From assembly GCF_018614415.1 (NCBI RefSeq), contig NZ_JAGGOO010000040.1, positions 81,559 to 145,558 on the forward strand: a stretch of 64,000 bases of DNA, read 5' to 3'. Position 1 is the first letter of the stretch. Every line of letters starts with the position of its first letter. Position numbers and translations under genes: made by a program. Positions 41,291-52,261 of the stretch are shown here, in pieces. The notes under the pieces were generated by a model. That model saw only the letters and a program-made list of their open reading frames with translations. It was not told the origin of the DNA and did not search any database. This DNA is from Streptomyces sp. ISL-12. Lineage in GTDB: Bacteria > Actinomycetota > Actinomycetes > Streptomycetales > Streptomycetaceae.

Positions 41291-43990
41291 TCACGGCACC
41301 GGCTGTTCCGCCCAGATGACCTTGCCCGAGGGGGTGTAGCGGGTACCCCAGCGTTCGGCGAGCTGGGCGACGAGGAACAGGCCGCGTCCGCCCTCGTCGG
41401 TCATGGCCGCGTACCGCAGGTGCGGTGCGGTGCTGGTGCTGTCGGACACCTCGCAGATCAGGCTGCGGTCGTACAGCACCCGGACACGGATCGGCTCCGC
41501 CCCGTGCCGGATCGCGTTGGTCACCAGTTCGCTGAGGATCAGCTCGGTGGTGAACGCCAGCTCCTCCAGCCCCCACGCGGACAGCCGCCGCGTCACCTGG
41601 CCCCGTATCCCGCCGACGGCGGCCGGGTCGGCGGGCACCGGCCACTCGGCCACCCGGTCCGCGCCGAGCGCCCGGGTACGGGCGACGAGCAGGGCGATGT
41701 CGTCGCCGGGCCGGTCCGGCAGCCGGGCGTCGAGCACGGCCCGGCAGGTCTCCTCGGGCGAGGGCCCGGCCGCCGCCAGGGCGCCCCGCAGCTCGTCCAG
41801 CCCCACGTCGATGTCCTGCTCCCGGTCCTCGATCAGCCCGTCGGTGTAGAGCACCAGCCGGCTGCCCTCGGCCGGCCGCAGCTCCGTCGCCTCGAAGGGC
41901 AGTCCGCCCAGCCCGAGCGGCGGACCCGCCGGTACGTCCACGATCTCCACCCGGCCGTCGGGGTGGACCAGGGCCGGCGGTGGATGGCCGGCCCTGGCGA
42001 CCGTACAACCGCGCGAGACCGGGTCGTAGATCGCGTACAGGCAGGTCGCGCCGGTGACCGGGGCACTGTCTCCCGCGGCCTCCTCGTCCTGGTCGATGCG
42101 GGCGACCAGCTCGTCCAGCAGGGCGAGCAGCTCGTCGGGCGCCAGGTCCAGCGCGGAGAAGTTGTGCACCGCCGTCCGCAGCCGCCCCATCGTCGCCGCG
42201 GCGTGCAGTCCATGGCCGACGACGTCCCCCACCACCAGCGCGACCCGCGCCCCGGACAGCGGCAGTACGTCGAACCAGTCACCGCCCACCCCGGCCTGCG
42301 CGGGCAGGTACCGGTAGGCGATGTCCAGGGCGTTCTGCTCGGGCAGCGTGCGGGGCAGCAGGCTGCGCTGCAAGGTCACCGCCAGGCTGTGCTCGCGGGT
42401 GTAGCGGCGGGCGTTGTCGATGGAGACCGCGGCCCGCGCCACCAGCTCCTCGGCGAGCGCGAGGTCGTCCGCGTCGAACGGCTCCGGCCTCCCGGCCCGC
42501 CAGAAGGTGACCACCCCGAGCGTCAGGGCGCCCGCCCGCAGCGGCACGGCGACCAGCGAGTGGACGCCGTACTCCAGCAGCCGCGCCGCGCGCTCCCGGT
42601 CCTGCGCCTGCCAGCCGCGGGCCCGGCTCAGGTCCGGTTCGAGGACGGCGCGGCCGGTGCGCAGGGCCGCCGCCTGCGGTGTGGAGCCGACGAAGTCGAT
42701 CTGCCGGCCCGGCGGGAAGAGCACGGTGTCCGTCGCGAGCCCGCCGGCCGCGGTCCGCCGCAGCGGACGCCCCGGCTCCGGCGGGCCCCCGGTGAGCACG
42801 GCGTCGGACAGGTCCACGGTGGCGAAGTCCGCGAACCGCGGCACCGTCAGCCGGGCCAGCTCCTCGGCGGTGCGGGTGACGTCCAGGCTGGTGCCGATGC
42901 CCACACCGGCGTCGTAGAGCAGGTCCAGGCGTTCCCGGGTGGTCTCGGCCCGGCCGGACAGGGCGCGCAGCTCGGTGGAGTCGCGCAGTGTGGCGACGCT
43001 GCCGGGCGGCCCGCCGCGGATGTCCGTGGGGCGCTGGTTGACCGCCAGCAGCAGCTCCCCGACCCGGTGCACCTCGTCCGTGGCGACCCGTCCGGAGGCC
43101 AGCAGCCGCGCGGTGCCGGGGTCGAGGCCGAGGTCGCGCACCCGGCGTCCCTCGGCGTCGGCGGGCAGGTCGAGCAGGCGGTGCGCCTCGTCGTTGGCGA
43201 GCAGCAGCGTGCCCTCGCCGCCGACGATCAGCACCCCTTCCCGGACGGAGTGCAGCACCGCGTCGTGGTGTTCGTACATCCGGGCCAGCTCGTCCGGCCC
43301 CAGACCGTGGGTCTGGCGCAGCAGCCGCCTGCTGACCAGCGCCGTGCCGGCCGTGGCCAGCACCAGCGCCGCCGCGGCGGTGCCCAGCAACAGCGGCAGC
43401 TGGCGGTGGACGGCGCCGCCCAGGCGGTCGGTGGTGATGCCGGCCGACACCAGGCCCACGACGGTGCCGTCGGACGCCTCGACGGGGACCACGGCCTGGG
43501 TCAGCGGGCCGAGGGTGCCCTCGATCTCCTCGGTCACGGTGCGTCCGGCCAGGGCGGGGCCGAGGGTGCCGACGAACTCGCGGCCGATGCGGTCCGGCTC
43601 CGGATGGGTGTAGCGGACTCCGTCGGTGTTCATCACGACGACGAAGTCCATGCCCGCCGCCTTGCGGGCGGCCTCGGCCCTCGGCTGCAGCACCGCCGTG
43701 GGGTCGGGGGCGCGCAGCGCCTGGACGATCCCGGGGGAGCTGGCGAAGGCCCCGGCCACGGCGACCGAGCGGTTGCGGGCTTCCGTGCTGTTGTCGTTGC
43801 GGGCCTGGAGCACCAGCGCGACCACCGCGGCCAGCACGAGCAGCAGCACCACGACCACCTGCAGGACGAACACCTGCCCGGCCAGGCTGCGCCGGGACAG
43901 TGCGGACCGCAGCCCCGGGGCCGGTGCGCGCCGGAGCCGGCCGGGACTGCGGGTGGGCCGGGCTTCCGATCCGCCCGGGAGTCGGACCAT
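41291..43990 (-). CDS. Membrane sensor with SpoIIE (PP2C) phosphatase and ATPase domains
   Basis: About 899 residues from ATG 43990. Two transmembrane helices (VFVLQVVVVLLLVLAAVVAL and LPLLLGTAAAALVLATAGTA) flank an extracytoplasmic single-CACHE-like sensor (FVVVMNTDGVRYTHPEPDRI); then a PAS (about 255-360), a GAF (about 375-525), a SpoIIE PP2C phosphatase with GDWFDVLPLSGARVALVVGDV and the DD metal site, and a C-terminal HATPase_c anti-sigma-like domain (LSELVTNAIRHGAEPIRVRV; DEGGRGLFLVAQLAERWGTR). It should dephosphorylate STAS antagonist proteins such as the one at 47742, releasing a sigma factor. The first 40 residues of the long frame upstream are not used. Confidence 0.9.
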   Translation of the reverse strand: MVRLPGGSEARPTRSPGRLRRAPAPGLRSALSRRSLAGQVFVLQVVVVLLLVLAAVVALVLQARNDNSTEARNRSVAVAGAFASSPGIVQALRAPDPTAVLQPRAEAARKAAGMDFVVVMNTDGVRYTHPEPDRIGREFVGTLGPALAGRTVTEEIEGTLGPLTQAVVPVEASDGTVVGLVSAGITTDRLGGAVHRQLPLLLGTAAAALVLATAGTALVSRRLLRQTHGLGPDELARMYEHHDAVLHSVREGVLIVGGEGTLLLANDEAHRLLDLPADAEGRRVRDLGLDPGTARLLASGRVATDEVHRVGELLLAVNQRPTDIRGGPPGSVATLRDSTELRALSGRAETTRERLDLLYDAGVGIGTSLDVTRTAEELARLTVPRFADFATVDLSDAVLTGGPPEPGRPLRRTAAGGLATDTVLFPPGRQIDFVGSTPQAAALRTGRAVLEPDLSRARGWQAQDRERAARLLEYGVHSLVAVPLRAGALTLGVVTFWRAGRPEPFDADDLALAEELVARAAVSIDNARRYTREHSLAVTLQRSLLPRTLPEQNALDIAYRYLPAQAGVGGDWFDVLPLSGARVALVVGDVVGHGLHAAATMGRLRTAVHNFSALDLAPDELLALLDELVARIDQDEEAAGDSAPVTGATCLYAIYDPVSRGCTVARAGHPPPALVHPDGRVEIVDVPAGPPLGLGGLPFEATELRPAEGSRLVLYTDGLIEDREQDIDVGLDELRGALAAAGPSPEETCRAVLDARLPDRPGDDIALLVARTRALGADRVAEWPVPADPAAVGGIRGQVTRRLSAWGLEELAFTTELILSELVTNAIRHGAEPIRVRVLYDRSLICEVSDSTSTAPHLRYAAMTDEGGRGLFLVAQLAERWGTRYTPSGKVIWAEQPVP

Positions 43991-44224
43991 AGGTCCATGT
44001 CTACCCTGCGGGGCCGGATGGGGCGACAGACGCATCACGGGGCGGCATGCCGACGGCGCCCGCCGCAGCCCGGTACGCGGCCGCCCCGCGGGCGGGCGCC
44101 GGTACGCCCGTCCGGGTGATGCGCCCGGGCGATGATGCCGTTCCGAATGTTTCGGACCCCGCATCCCCCTGTAACGGGTTCGCGGCATGTCACCGGCCTC
44201 CGGAAATCCGTGCCGTGACGGCCG

Positions 44225-45655
<1,431 letters not shown>

Positions 45656-45673
45656 CACCCGGGCGGCCGGAGA

Positions 45674-45705
45674 CCCCGGGGCGCACCGTCCGGTACGCCC
45701 CGGGG
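45674..45705. terminator. Bidirectional terminator between glycosidase genes
   Basis: CCCCGGGGCG (45674-45683) and CGCCCCGGGG (45696-45705) form a 10-bp stem with a 12-base loop between the convergent xylanase and glucanase genes. Confidence 0.6.
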
Positions 45706-45711
45706 AACGGA

Positions 45712-46929
45712 TCAGCTGAACGGGTCCAGCGTCAGGAACGCCCTGGCCGGGCTGCCGTCGTGCACGAGCGACTCGTGGTTGCCGACATCGTCGAAGGCGA
45801 AGGCGTACGCCTTGCCGTCCGCCATCTGAGCGTGGACCGCACGGGCGTAGTGGTTGGTCACCGCGTCCTGGTGGAAGCCGGCCGCGGAGGTGTCCGGCTG
45901 GTTCGGGTTGGTCAGCAGCGTGGACCGGTTGAAGCCCGCGCACAGGGTGCGGGAGATCGGGCCGCGCACCTGGTCGTTGGGGGCGTCCAGCAGCCGGTGG
46001 CAGCCGAAGACACTGCTCGCGTCGGGCTTCTGGAAACTGGTGACGACGGCGCCCGAGCTGTTGGTGAAGTTCATGACGCCACCGGTGACCCGCCCGTAGT
46101 ACTTCACGGCCGGCTGGTCCGTGAACGGGGTGACCGTCAGCGTCGAGGTGGCGTACTTCTGCCAGACGCGGTTGATGTAGTCGTCCATCACCGAGGCGGG
46201 CAGGGCGCCGGTCTCCACGCCGTACAGCGGGGAGAGCGCCCGCAGCACGGTGCCGTCGGCACGCGTCTGGATCAGACCGGACCAGCCGCCGGACTGCGCC
46301 CGCAGCGCGTCGAAGAACCCGTTGTAACCACCGGACTTGAGGTGTCCCGTGGTCACCGTCGTGCCGTCGGCGCGCTGCACGCCGACCGCGTACGGCGCCG
46401 AGAACATGTCGACCTGGGTGCTGTTGATCCACAGCCCGGAGTCGTTGAGCGTGTACTCCGACCAGTTGAAGAGGATGTCGCGGTTCGGATCGCTCGGGTT
46501 CTGCACGGCGGGCTGCACCAGACCGCCGGTGGCCAGCTGGAACACCAGCTTCTGGCCGTACGAGAAGTAGATCCGTCCGGAGAACTTGGGGATCTGGATC
46601 GTCGTGGACTGCCCGGGACCCGGTCCGGCGATCGAGGCGTCGGGGGCCGGGACGGGCGGGGCGCCGCCCGCGGGCCAGGCGTGGAAGGCGCCGCTCGCGT
46701 CGGCCCAGCCCTGCCGTCCCGTCGACAGTTCGGTGCTGAGGTTGTAGACGTAGAGCGGCCCGGAGCGGCCGGAGTTGTTGGTGATCTGGAGGGGGATCGT
46801 CGCGGGGACCGCGGCGTCGGCGGGGGTGGCGGTACCGGTCGCGAGGAGGGCGCCCGCCACGGTGGTGGCCAGGGCGGTCGCCGTCGCGGCGATCCGGTGC
46901 CTCAGTCGTCTGTGGAGTCCTCTGAACAT
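45712..46929 (-). CDS. Secreted beta-1,3-glucanase, GH64
   Basis: 405 residues; ATG 46929 with GGAGG seven bases upstream. Signal peptide of about 40 residues (RHRIAATATALATTVAGALL ... PADA). The mature sequence PATIPLQITNNSGRSGPLYV, TIQIPKFSGRIYFSYGQKLV, DPNRDILFNWSEYTLN, MFSAPYAVGVQRADG and the NHYARAVHAQMADGKAYAFA, FDDVGN end are the pattern of GH64 laminaripentaose-producing glucanases (thaumatin-like plus catalytic barrel). It degrades fungal beta-1,3-glucan. No separate carbohydrate-binding module. A LacI-type palindrome lies 78 bases upstream. Confidence 0.9.
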   Translation of the reverse strand: MFRGLHRRLRHRIAATATALATTVAGALLATGTATPADAAVPATIPLQITNNSGRSGPLYVYNLSTELSTGRQGWADASGAFHAWPAGGAPPVPAPDASIAGPGPGQSTTIQIPKFSGRIYFSYGQKLVFQLATGGLVQPAVQNPSDPNRDILFNWSEYTLNDSGLWINSTQVDMFSAPYAVGVQRADGTTVTTGHLKSGGYNGFFDALRAQSGGWSGLIQTRADGTVLRALSPLYGVETGALPASVMDDYINRVWQKYATSTLTVTPFTDQPAVKYYGRVTGGVMNFTNSSGAVVTSFQKPDASSVFGCHRLLDAPNDQVRGPISRTLCAGFNRSTLLTNPNQPDTSAAGFHQDAVTNHYARAVHAQMADGKAYAFAFDDVGNHESLVHDGSPARAFLTLDPFS

Positions 46930-47291
46930 GCGCAACCTCCGTACGGGCCCTGGGGACAGGACCGCGGAGACGTGGGGGGAGGGGGGAACGTATTGGTCCG
47001 GACCTGCTGAGAGCGCTCTCAGAGTGCCGGTGGGGTGTGCGCATGTCAACAGTGTGGGCTGGTCCGCATGTGCGGGCTGCTCCTGATACGTACCGGGACA
47101 GGAACGCGGAGCAGCCCGCGCCGCCCTTCTGCCCAGGGTCCGCGGCGGCACACTTCGGCGGTGTCCGGGAAACCCTGGATGGGGCGCGAGTTGCCGCAAG
47201 CGAATCGCAAGTGCCCGTTCCCTGCGTATCGTGAGGTGCCGCGGGATTCTGCTTCCGCTACTCGGCCCCGGACCGGACGGTGAGGCTCTGT
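46930..47291. promoter_or_regulatory. Divergent promoter region, glucanase and anti-sigma gene
   Basis: 362 bases without a gene. Contains the LacI-type operator (47007-47022), a small hairpin CCGCA-TG-TGCGG (47064-47075), and a TATCGT near 47227 as a weak -10 candidate for the anti-sigma gene. No small reading frame with ribosome site was convincing. Confidence 0.5.
47007..47022. promoter_or_regulatory. LacI-family operator before GH64 glucanase
   Basis: CTGAGAGCGCTCTCAG is a perfect 16-bp palindrome centred on AGCGCT, the core recognised by LacI/CebR-type sugar repressors (CebR site TGGGAGCGCTCCCA). It lies 78 bases upstream of the GH64 start. Confidence 0.65.
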
Positions 47292-47720
47292 ATGACTCCG
47301 GCGCGCAGACCCGATGCCGCGGGTTCGTCCGTCCTGTCCACGGTGGTGGACTTCAGGGGCGGATCGGCGATGATCCCCGCCTCCCGGGACATCGTCCAGG
47401 GATTCGTCGGACGGCTCGCCGAGGCGGGGGTGACGACGTCCGCCGAGTTCCTGGACGCCGCGCGCCTGGTCGCCAGCGAGCTGGTCACCAACGCCCTGCG
47501 GCACGCCCCGGGGCCCTGCCGGCTGGTGCTGACCCTGGTGGAGGAGCAGGTGGAGATCGCGGTGTCGGACACCGGGGAGGGCTTCCCCACGTTCCTGCCC
47601 CGCGACCCGCTGCGGGTCGGGCGGCACGGGCTGGAGATCGTGACACGGCTGTGCGACGAGGTGATCACCAAGCCGCACGCCCAGGGGAAGACCGTGTACG
47701 CGCGCCTTCCCCTGTCGTGA
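47292..47720 (+). CDS. Anti-sigma factor-like ATPase (RsbW/HATPase_c)
   Basis: 142 residues from ATG 47292 with GAGG upstream; GTG 47280 is an alternative. HATPase_c motifs: N-box LVASELVTNALRHA, G1 VSDTGEGFP, G2-like RVGRHGLEIVTRLCDE. This is the stand-alone serine kinase/anti-sigma class common in Streptomyces, which phosphorylates STAS antagonists. The convergent STAS gene (47742) is a plausible partner and the SpoIIE protein at 41291 a plausible phosphatase. Confidence 0.9.
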   Translation: MTPARRPDAAGSSVLSTVVDFRGGSAMIPASRDIVQGFVGRLAEAGVTTSAEFLDAARLVASELVTNALRHAPGPCRLVLTLVEEQVEIAVSDTGEGFPTFLPRDPLRVGRHGLEIVTRLCDEVITKPHAQGKTVYARLPLS

Positions 47721-47741
47721 GGGCCGCCCGCCCCGCCGCCG

Positions 47742-48107
47742 TCAGTCGGCGAGCGCCTGCTCGACCGTCGGATAGCAGGCGATCAGGATGTCCACTCCGA
47801 CGAGCTGGAGCACCCGCCGGACGGCCTGCCGGGGGGCGGCCAGCCGCAGCCAGCCGCCGCCGGCCTCCGCCGCCTGGTGTGCCGCTATGAACACGTTGAT
47901 GCCGCTGGAGTCCATGAAGGCCACGTCCGCCAGGTCGACCACCGTGCCCCGGGCGCCCTCCAGGCCCGACAGCAGTACGTCGCGCAGCTGGGCGCTGCCG
48001 TCGAGATCCACTTCGCCCGCGAGGGTGACGACACAGACGCCGTCGTCCGTGGTGGTACGGGTGATCAGCAGCCGCTCAGGCACCGCCGCTCCCTCGGTGT
48101 CCGACAC
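47742..48107 (-). CDS. Anti-sigma factor antagonist (STAS domain)
   Basis: 121 residues from GTG 48107 with GAGGA upstream. STAS fold: GVCVVTLAGEVDLDGSAQLR, then VVDLADVAFMDSSGINVFIA in which Ser67 or Ser68 is the phosphorylation site, and LRLAAPRQAVRRVLQLVGVD. In its unphosphorylated form it should bind an anti-sigma ATPase, freeing a sigma factor. No sigma factor lies nearby. Confidence 0.93.
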   Translation of the reverse strand: MSDTEGAAVPERLLITRTTTDDGVCVVTLAGEVDLDGSAQLRDVLLSGLEGARGTVVDLADVAFMDSSGINVFIAAHQAAEAGGGWLRLAAPRQAVRRVLQLVGVDILIACYPTVEQALAD

Positions 48108-48228
48108 GCTTCCTCACTTCTCGTGCAGGTCCGGCCATGGTTGGTGACCATGATGTTAAGGGTCCGGGGGCCCTTGGTGGGCAACTTGTGGAGGACCGGT
48201 TCGACGCGCGCGGGAGCCCCGCCGTGAC

Positions 48229-48234
48229 TAGGGT
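48229..48234 (+). promoter_or_regulatory. -10 element TAGGGT for a leaderless transcript
   Basis: TAGGGT lies only 8 bases before the GTG at 48243, so transcription should begin at or within a base or two of the start codon and no ribosome site is needed. The -35 is weak. Confidence 0.5.
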
Positions 48235-48242
48235 CTTCTCCC

Positions 48243-48536
48243 GTGGCGTACACATTCGACGAACTCGTGCACAAGCGGCGCGCGGCGGACCTGGCGCAGA
48301 GCCGGGTCGAACAGTTGCGTGACGCGTACGGTCCGCCCACCCAGCAGCAGTGGACCCCGCGGCAGTCCAGTACCTACGAGACCGCCGTCCGGGCCTGGCG
48401 CGACCTCGACCGCGACTGGCGCACCGCGCTCGCCGAGTACGTCAGGCGGCACGGGCAGACGCCCCGCGAGGTGGAGGCGGAAGTGGGCCGGGCCCTGCGG
48501 CCGGACGGCGGTGACGGGTCGGAGCCGCCCGGCTAG
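48243..48536 (+). CDS. Small hypothetical protein, probably leaderless (97 aa)
   Basis: GTG 48243. Charged, mostly helical: AYTFDELVHKRRAADLAQSR, then QQWTPRQSSTYETAVRAWRD and AEYVRRHGQTPREVEAEV. No signal or membrane segment. The TYETAVRAWRDLDRDW stretch suggests a coiled coil or helical hairpin. Widespread as an unnamed Streptomyces protein in my memory; no function known. Confidence 0.7.
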   Translation: MAYTFDELVHKRRAADLAQSRVEQLRDAYGPPTQQQWTPRQSSTYETAVRAWRDLDRDWRTALAEYVRRHGQTPREVEAEVGRALRPDGGDGSEPPG

Positions 48537-48572
48537 GACCCCGCCCGCCTTCCGGCGCGGACCTCCATGAGA

Positions 48573-48591
48573 GAACAGTGCGGCACTGTTC
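48573..48591. promoter_or_regulatory. 19-bp inverted repeat before DAG-kinase-like gene
   Basis: GAACAGTGCGGCACTGTTC consists of two perfect 8-base arms around CGG and ends 21 bases before the ATG at 48613. It resembles a TetR-type operator. GAGAGAACAG carries the only purine-rich stretch nearby. Confidence 0.6.
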
Positions 48592-48612
48592 GTCAGCCCG
48601 GAAGGCACACCG

Positions 48613-49530
48613 ATGCGCCAGTTCACCGCCGTCGTCAACCCGGCCGCGGGCGGGGCCGCGACCCTGCGCCACGTGGCTCCGCTGCTGCGCGCGGCGGGGG
48701 CCGGGCTGGAGACGGAGTACAGCCGGGACCTCGCGCACGCCGGGGAACTGGCCCGGCGGGCCGGGCGGCGCGGCAGAGCCGTGCTCGCCGTCGGCGGAGA
48801 CGGCGTCGTCGGAGCCGTCGGCGGCGCCCTCAGCGGGACCGGCACCCCGTTCGGCCTCGTCCCCTCCGGCCGTGGCAACGACTTCGCGCGCGCCCTCCGG
48901 CTCCCCGCCGGCCCCGGCGCACTCGCCCGTCTGCTCCTGCACGGCGAGCCGCGCCCCGTCGACACCGTCGAGCTGACCTCCGCCGTCCACGACCGCACCG
49001 TGGTGCTGGGCAGCGTCTACGCGGGCGTCGACGCGCTCGCCAACCGGCACGCCAACCGGGCCCGGCTGCTGCGCGGCACCGCCTCCTACTACGCCGGCGC
49101 GCTGCGTGCCGTGGCCGGCTGGCGCCCGGCCGGCTACCGCGTCACCGTCGACGGCGAGGAGCACCTGTGCCGCGGCTACACGGTGGTGGCCGCCAACTCC
49201 GGTTACTACGGCTCGGGCCGCCGCATCGCGCCCGGTGCCCGGGTGGACGACGGCCTGCTGGACGTCGTCATGATCCGGCACACCCCGCGGCGGCTGTTCT
49301 TCGCCCTGATGCGGGAACTGGCCGCGGGCACCCACGTCCACCGGCCCCAGGTACGGGTCCTGCGCGGCCGGGAGATACGCATCGAGGCCGACCGGAACGT
49401 GCCCTACGGCGCCGACGGCGAGGTCGACGCCGTGCTGCCGGTCACGGCCCGGGTGCTGCCCGGAGCGCTGCGCGTCCTGTACTGCGACCCGTACCGGACC
49501 CGCCCGCCGGACAGCACCCGCCGCCGGTGA
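48613..49530 (+). CDS. Diacylglycerol kinase-like / lipid kinase family protein
   Basis: 305 residues from ATG 48613, with GGAAGG upstream. N-terminal VVNPAAGGAA, the glycine-rich VGGDGVVGAVGGAL and the PFGLVPSGRGNDFARALR motif identify the DAGK_cat / YegS/BmrU superfamily; a C-terminal DDGLLDVVMIRHTPRRLFFA and the IEADRNVPYGADGEV sandwich domain complete it. The usual GGDGTxNE is reduced to GGDGVVG, so catalytic detail may differ. Would phosphorylate a lipid such as diacylglycerol at the membrane. An inverted repeat operator lies before it. Confidence 0.88.
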   Translation: MRQFTAVVNPAAGGAATLRHVAPLLRAAGAGLETEYSRDLAHAGELARRAGRRGRAVLAVGGDGVVGAVGGALSGTGTPFGLVPSGRGNDFARALRLPAGPGALARLLLHGEPRPVDTVELTSAVHDRTVVLGSVYAGVDALANRHANRARLLRGTASYYAGALRAVAGWRPAGYRVTVDGEEHLCRGYTVVAANSGYYGSGRRIAPGARVDDGLLDVVMIRHTPRRLFFALMRELAAGTHVHRPQVRVLRGREIRIEADRNVPYGADGEVDAVLPVTARVLPGALRVLYCDPYRTRPPDSTRRR

Positions 49531-49531
49531 T

Positions 49532-51796
<2,265 letters not shown>

Positions 51797-51901
51797 ACGT
51801 CTCATTCCTCCGATGTCGGCCGACGGCCGGCCGGTCGTGTGTCGTCACGGCCGGGGCAACGAGTCCCCCGGCCGCGCGGCGAGTACCCACGGATGCCGGG
51901 A

Positions 51902-52156
51902 TCAGCGCGCCGGTTCGGCGGCGAGCGGGGAGACGGGGCGGGGGACGAGCGCCTCACCGTCGTGGACCCCGCCCTGACACTGCCGGACGAACCCGCCCTG
52001 GCCGTCCCACTCCACGAGGAGCGACCCGCCGCCTTCGAGGCACTCGATGGCGGTGACGTCACCGGGTACGCGCACAGCGGCCGCGTCCGCCGACGGAACG
52101 GGGAAGGCGAGGGCGACGGCCAGTGCCGCGACCAACGCGCAGGACGACTTGTGCAT
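51902..52156 (-). CDS. Small secreted protein (84 aa)
   Basis: ATG 52156 after GGGAGC. Signal peptide MHKSSCALVAALAVALAFPV ending PSADA. The mature 55 residues contain two cysteines (AIECLEGGG and VRQCQGG) that likely form one disulfide around LLVEWDGQGGFV, reminiscent of very small secreted proteins of streptomycetes. Convergent with nothing; lies between katE and the DUF2264 gene in the same orientation but 105 bases away from the latter. No known function. Confidence 0.7.
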   Translation of the reverse strand: MHKSSCALVAALAVALAFPVPSADAAAVRVPGDVTAIECLEGGGSLLVEWDGQGGFVRQCQGGVHDGEALVPRPVSPLAAEPAR

Positions 52157-52227
52157 GGCAGCTCCCGGCTCCGGTGACCCGTGCCGTACCAGCCTCACGG
52201 GCCCCGGCGCGCGCCGCGACCGGACAC

Positions 52228-52254
52228 GGGCGGGCGGGGGACACCCGCCCGCCC
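52228..52254 (-). terminator. Terminator of the sugar-transport operon
   Basis: GGGCGGGCGGG (52228-52238), 5-base loop, CCCGCCCGCCC (52244-52254), 7 bases beyond the stop of the DUF2264 gene on the minus strand. Confidence 0.7.
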
Positions 52255-52261
52255 GGCCGGT

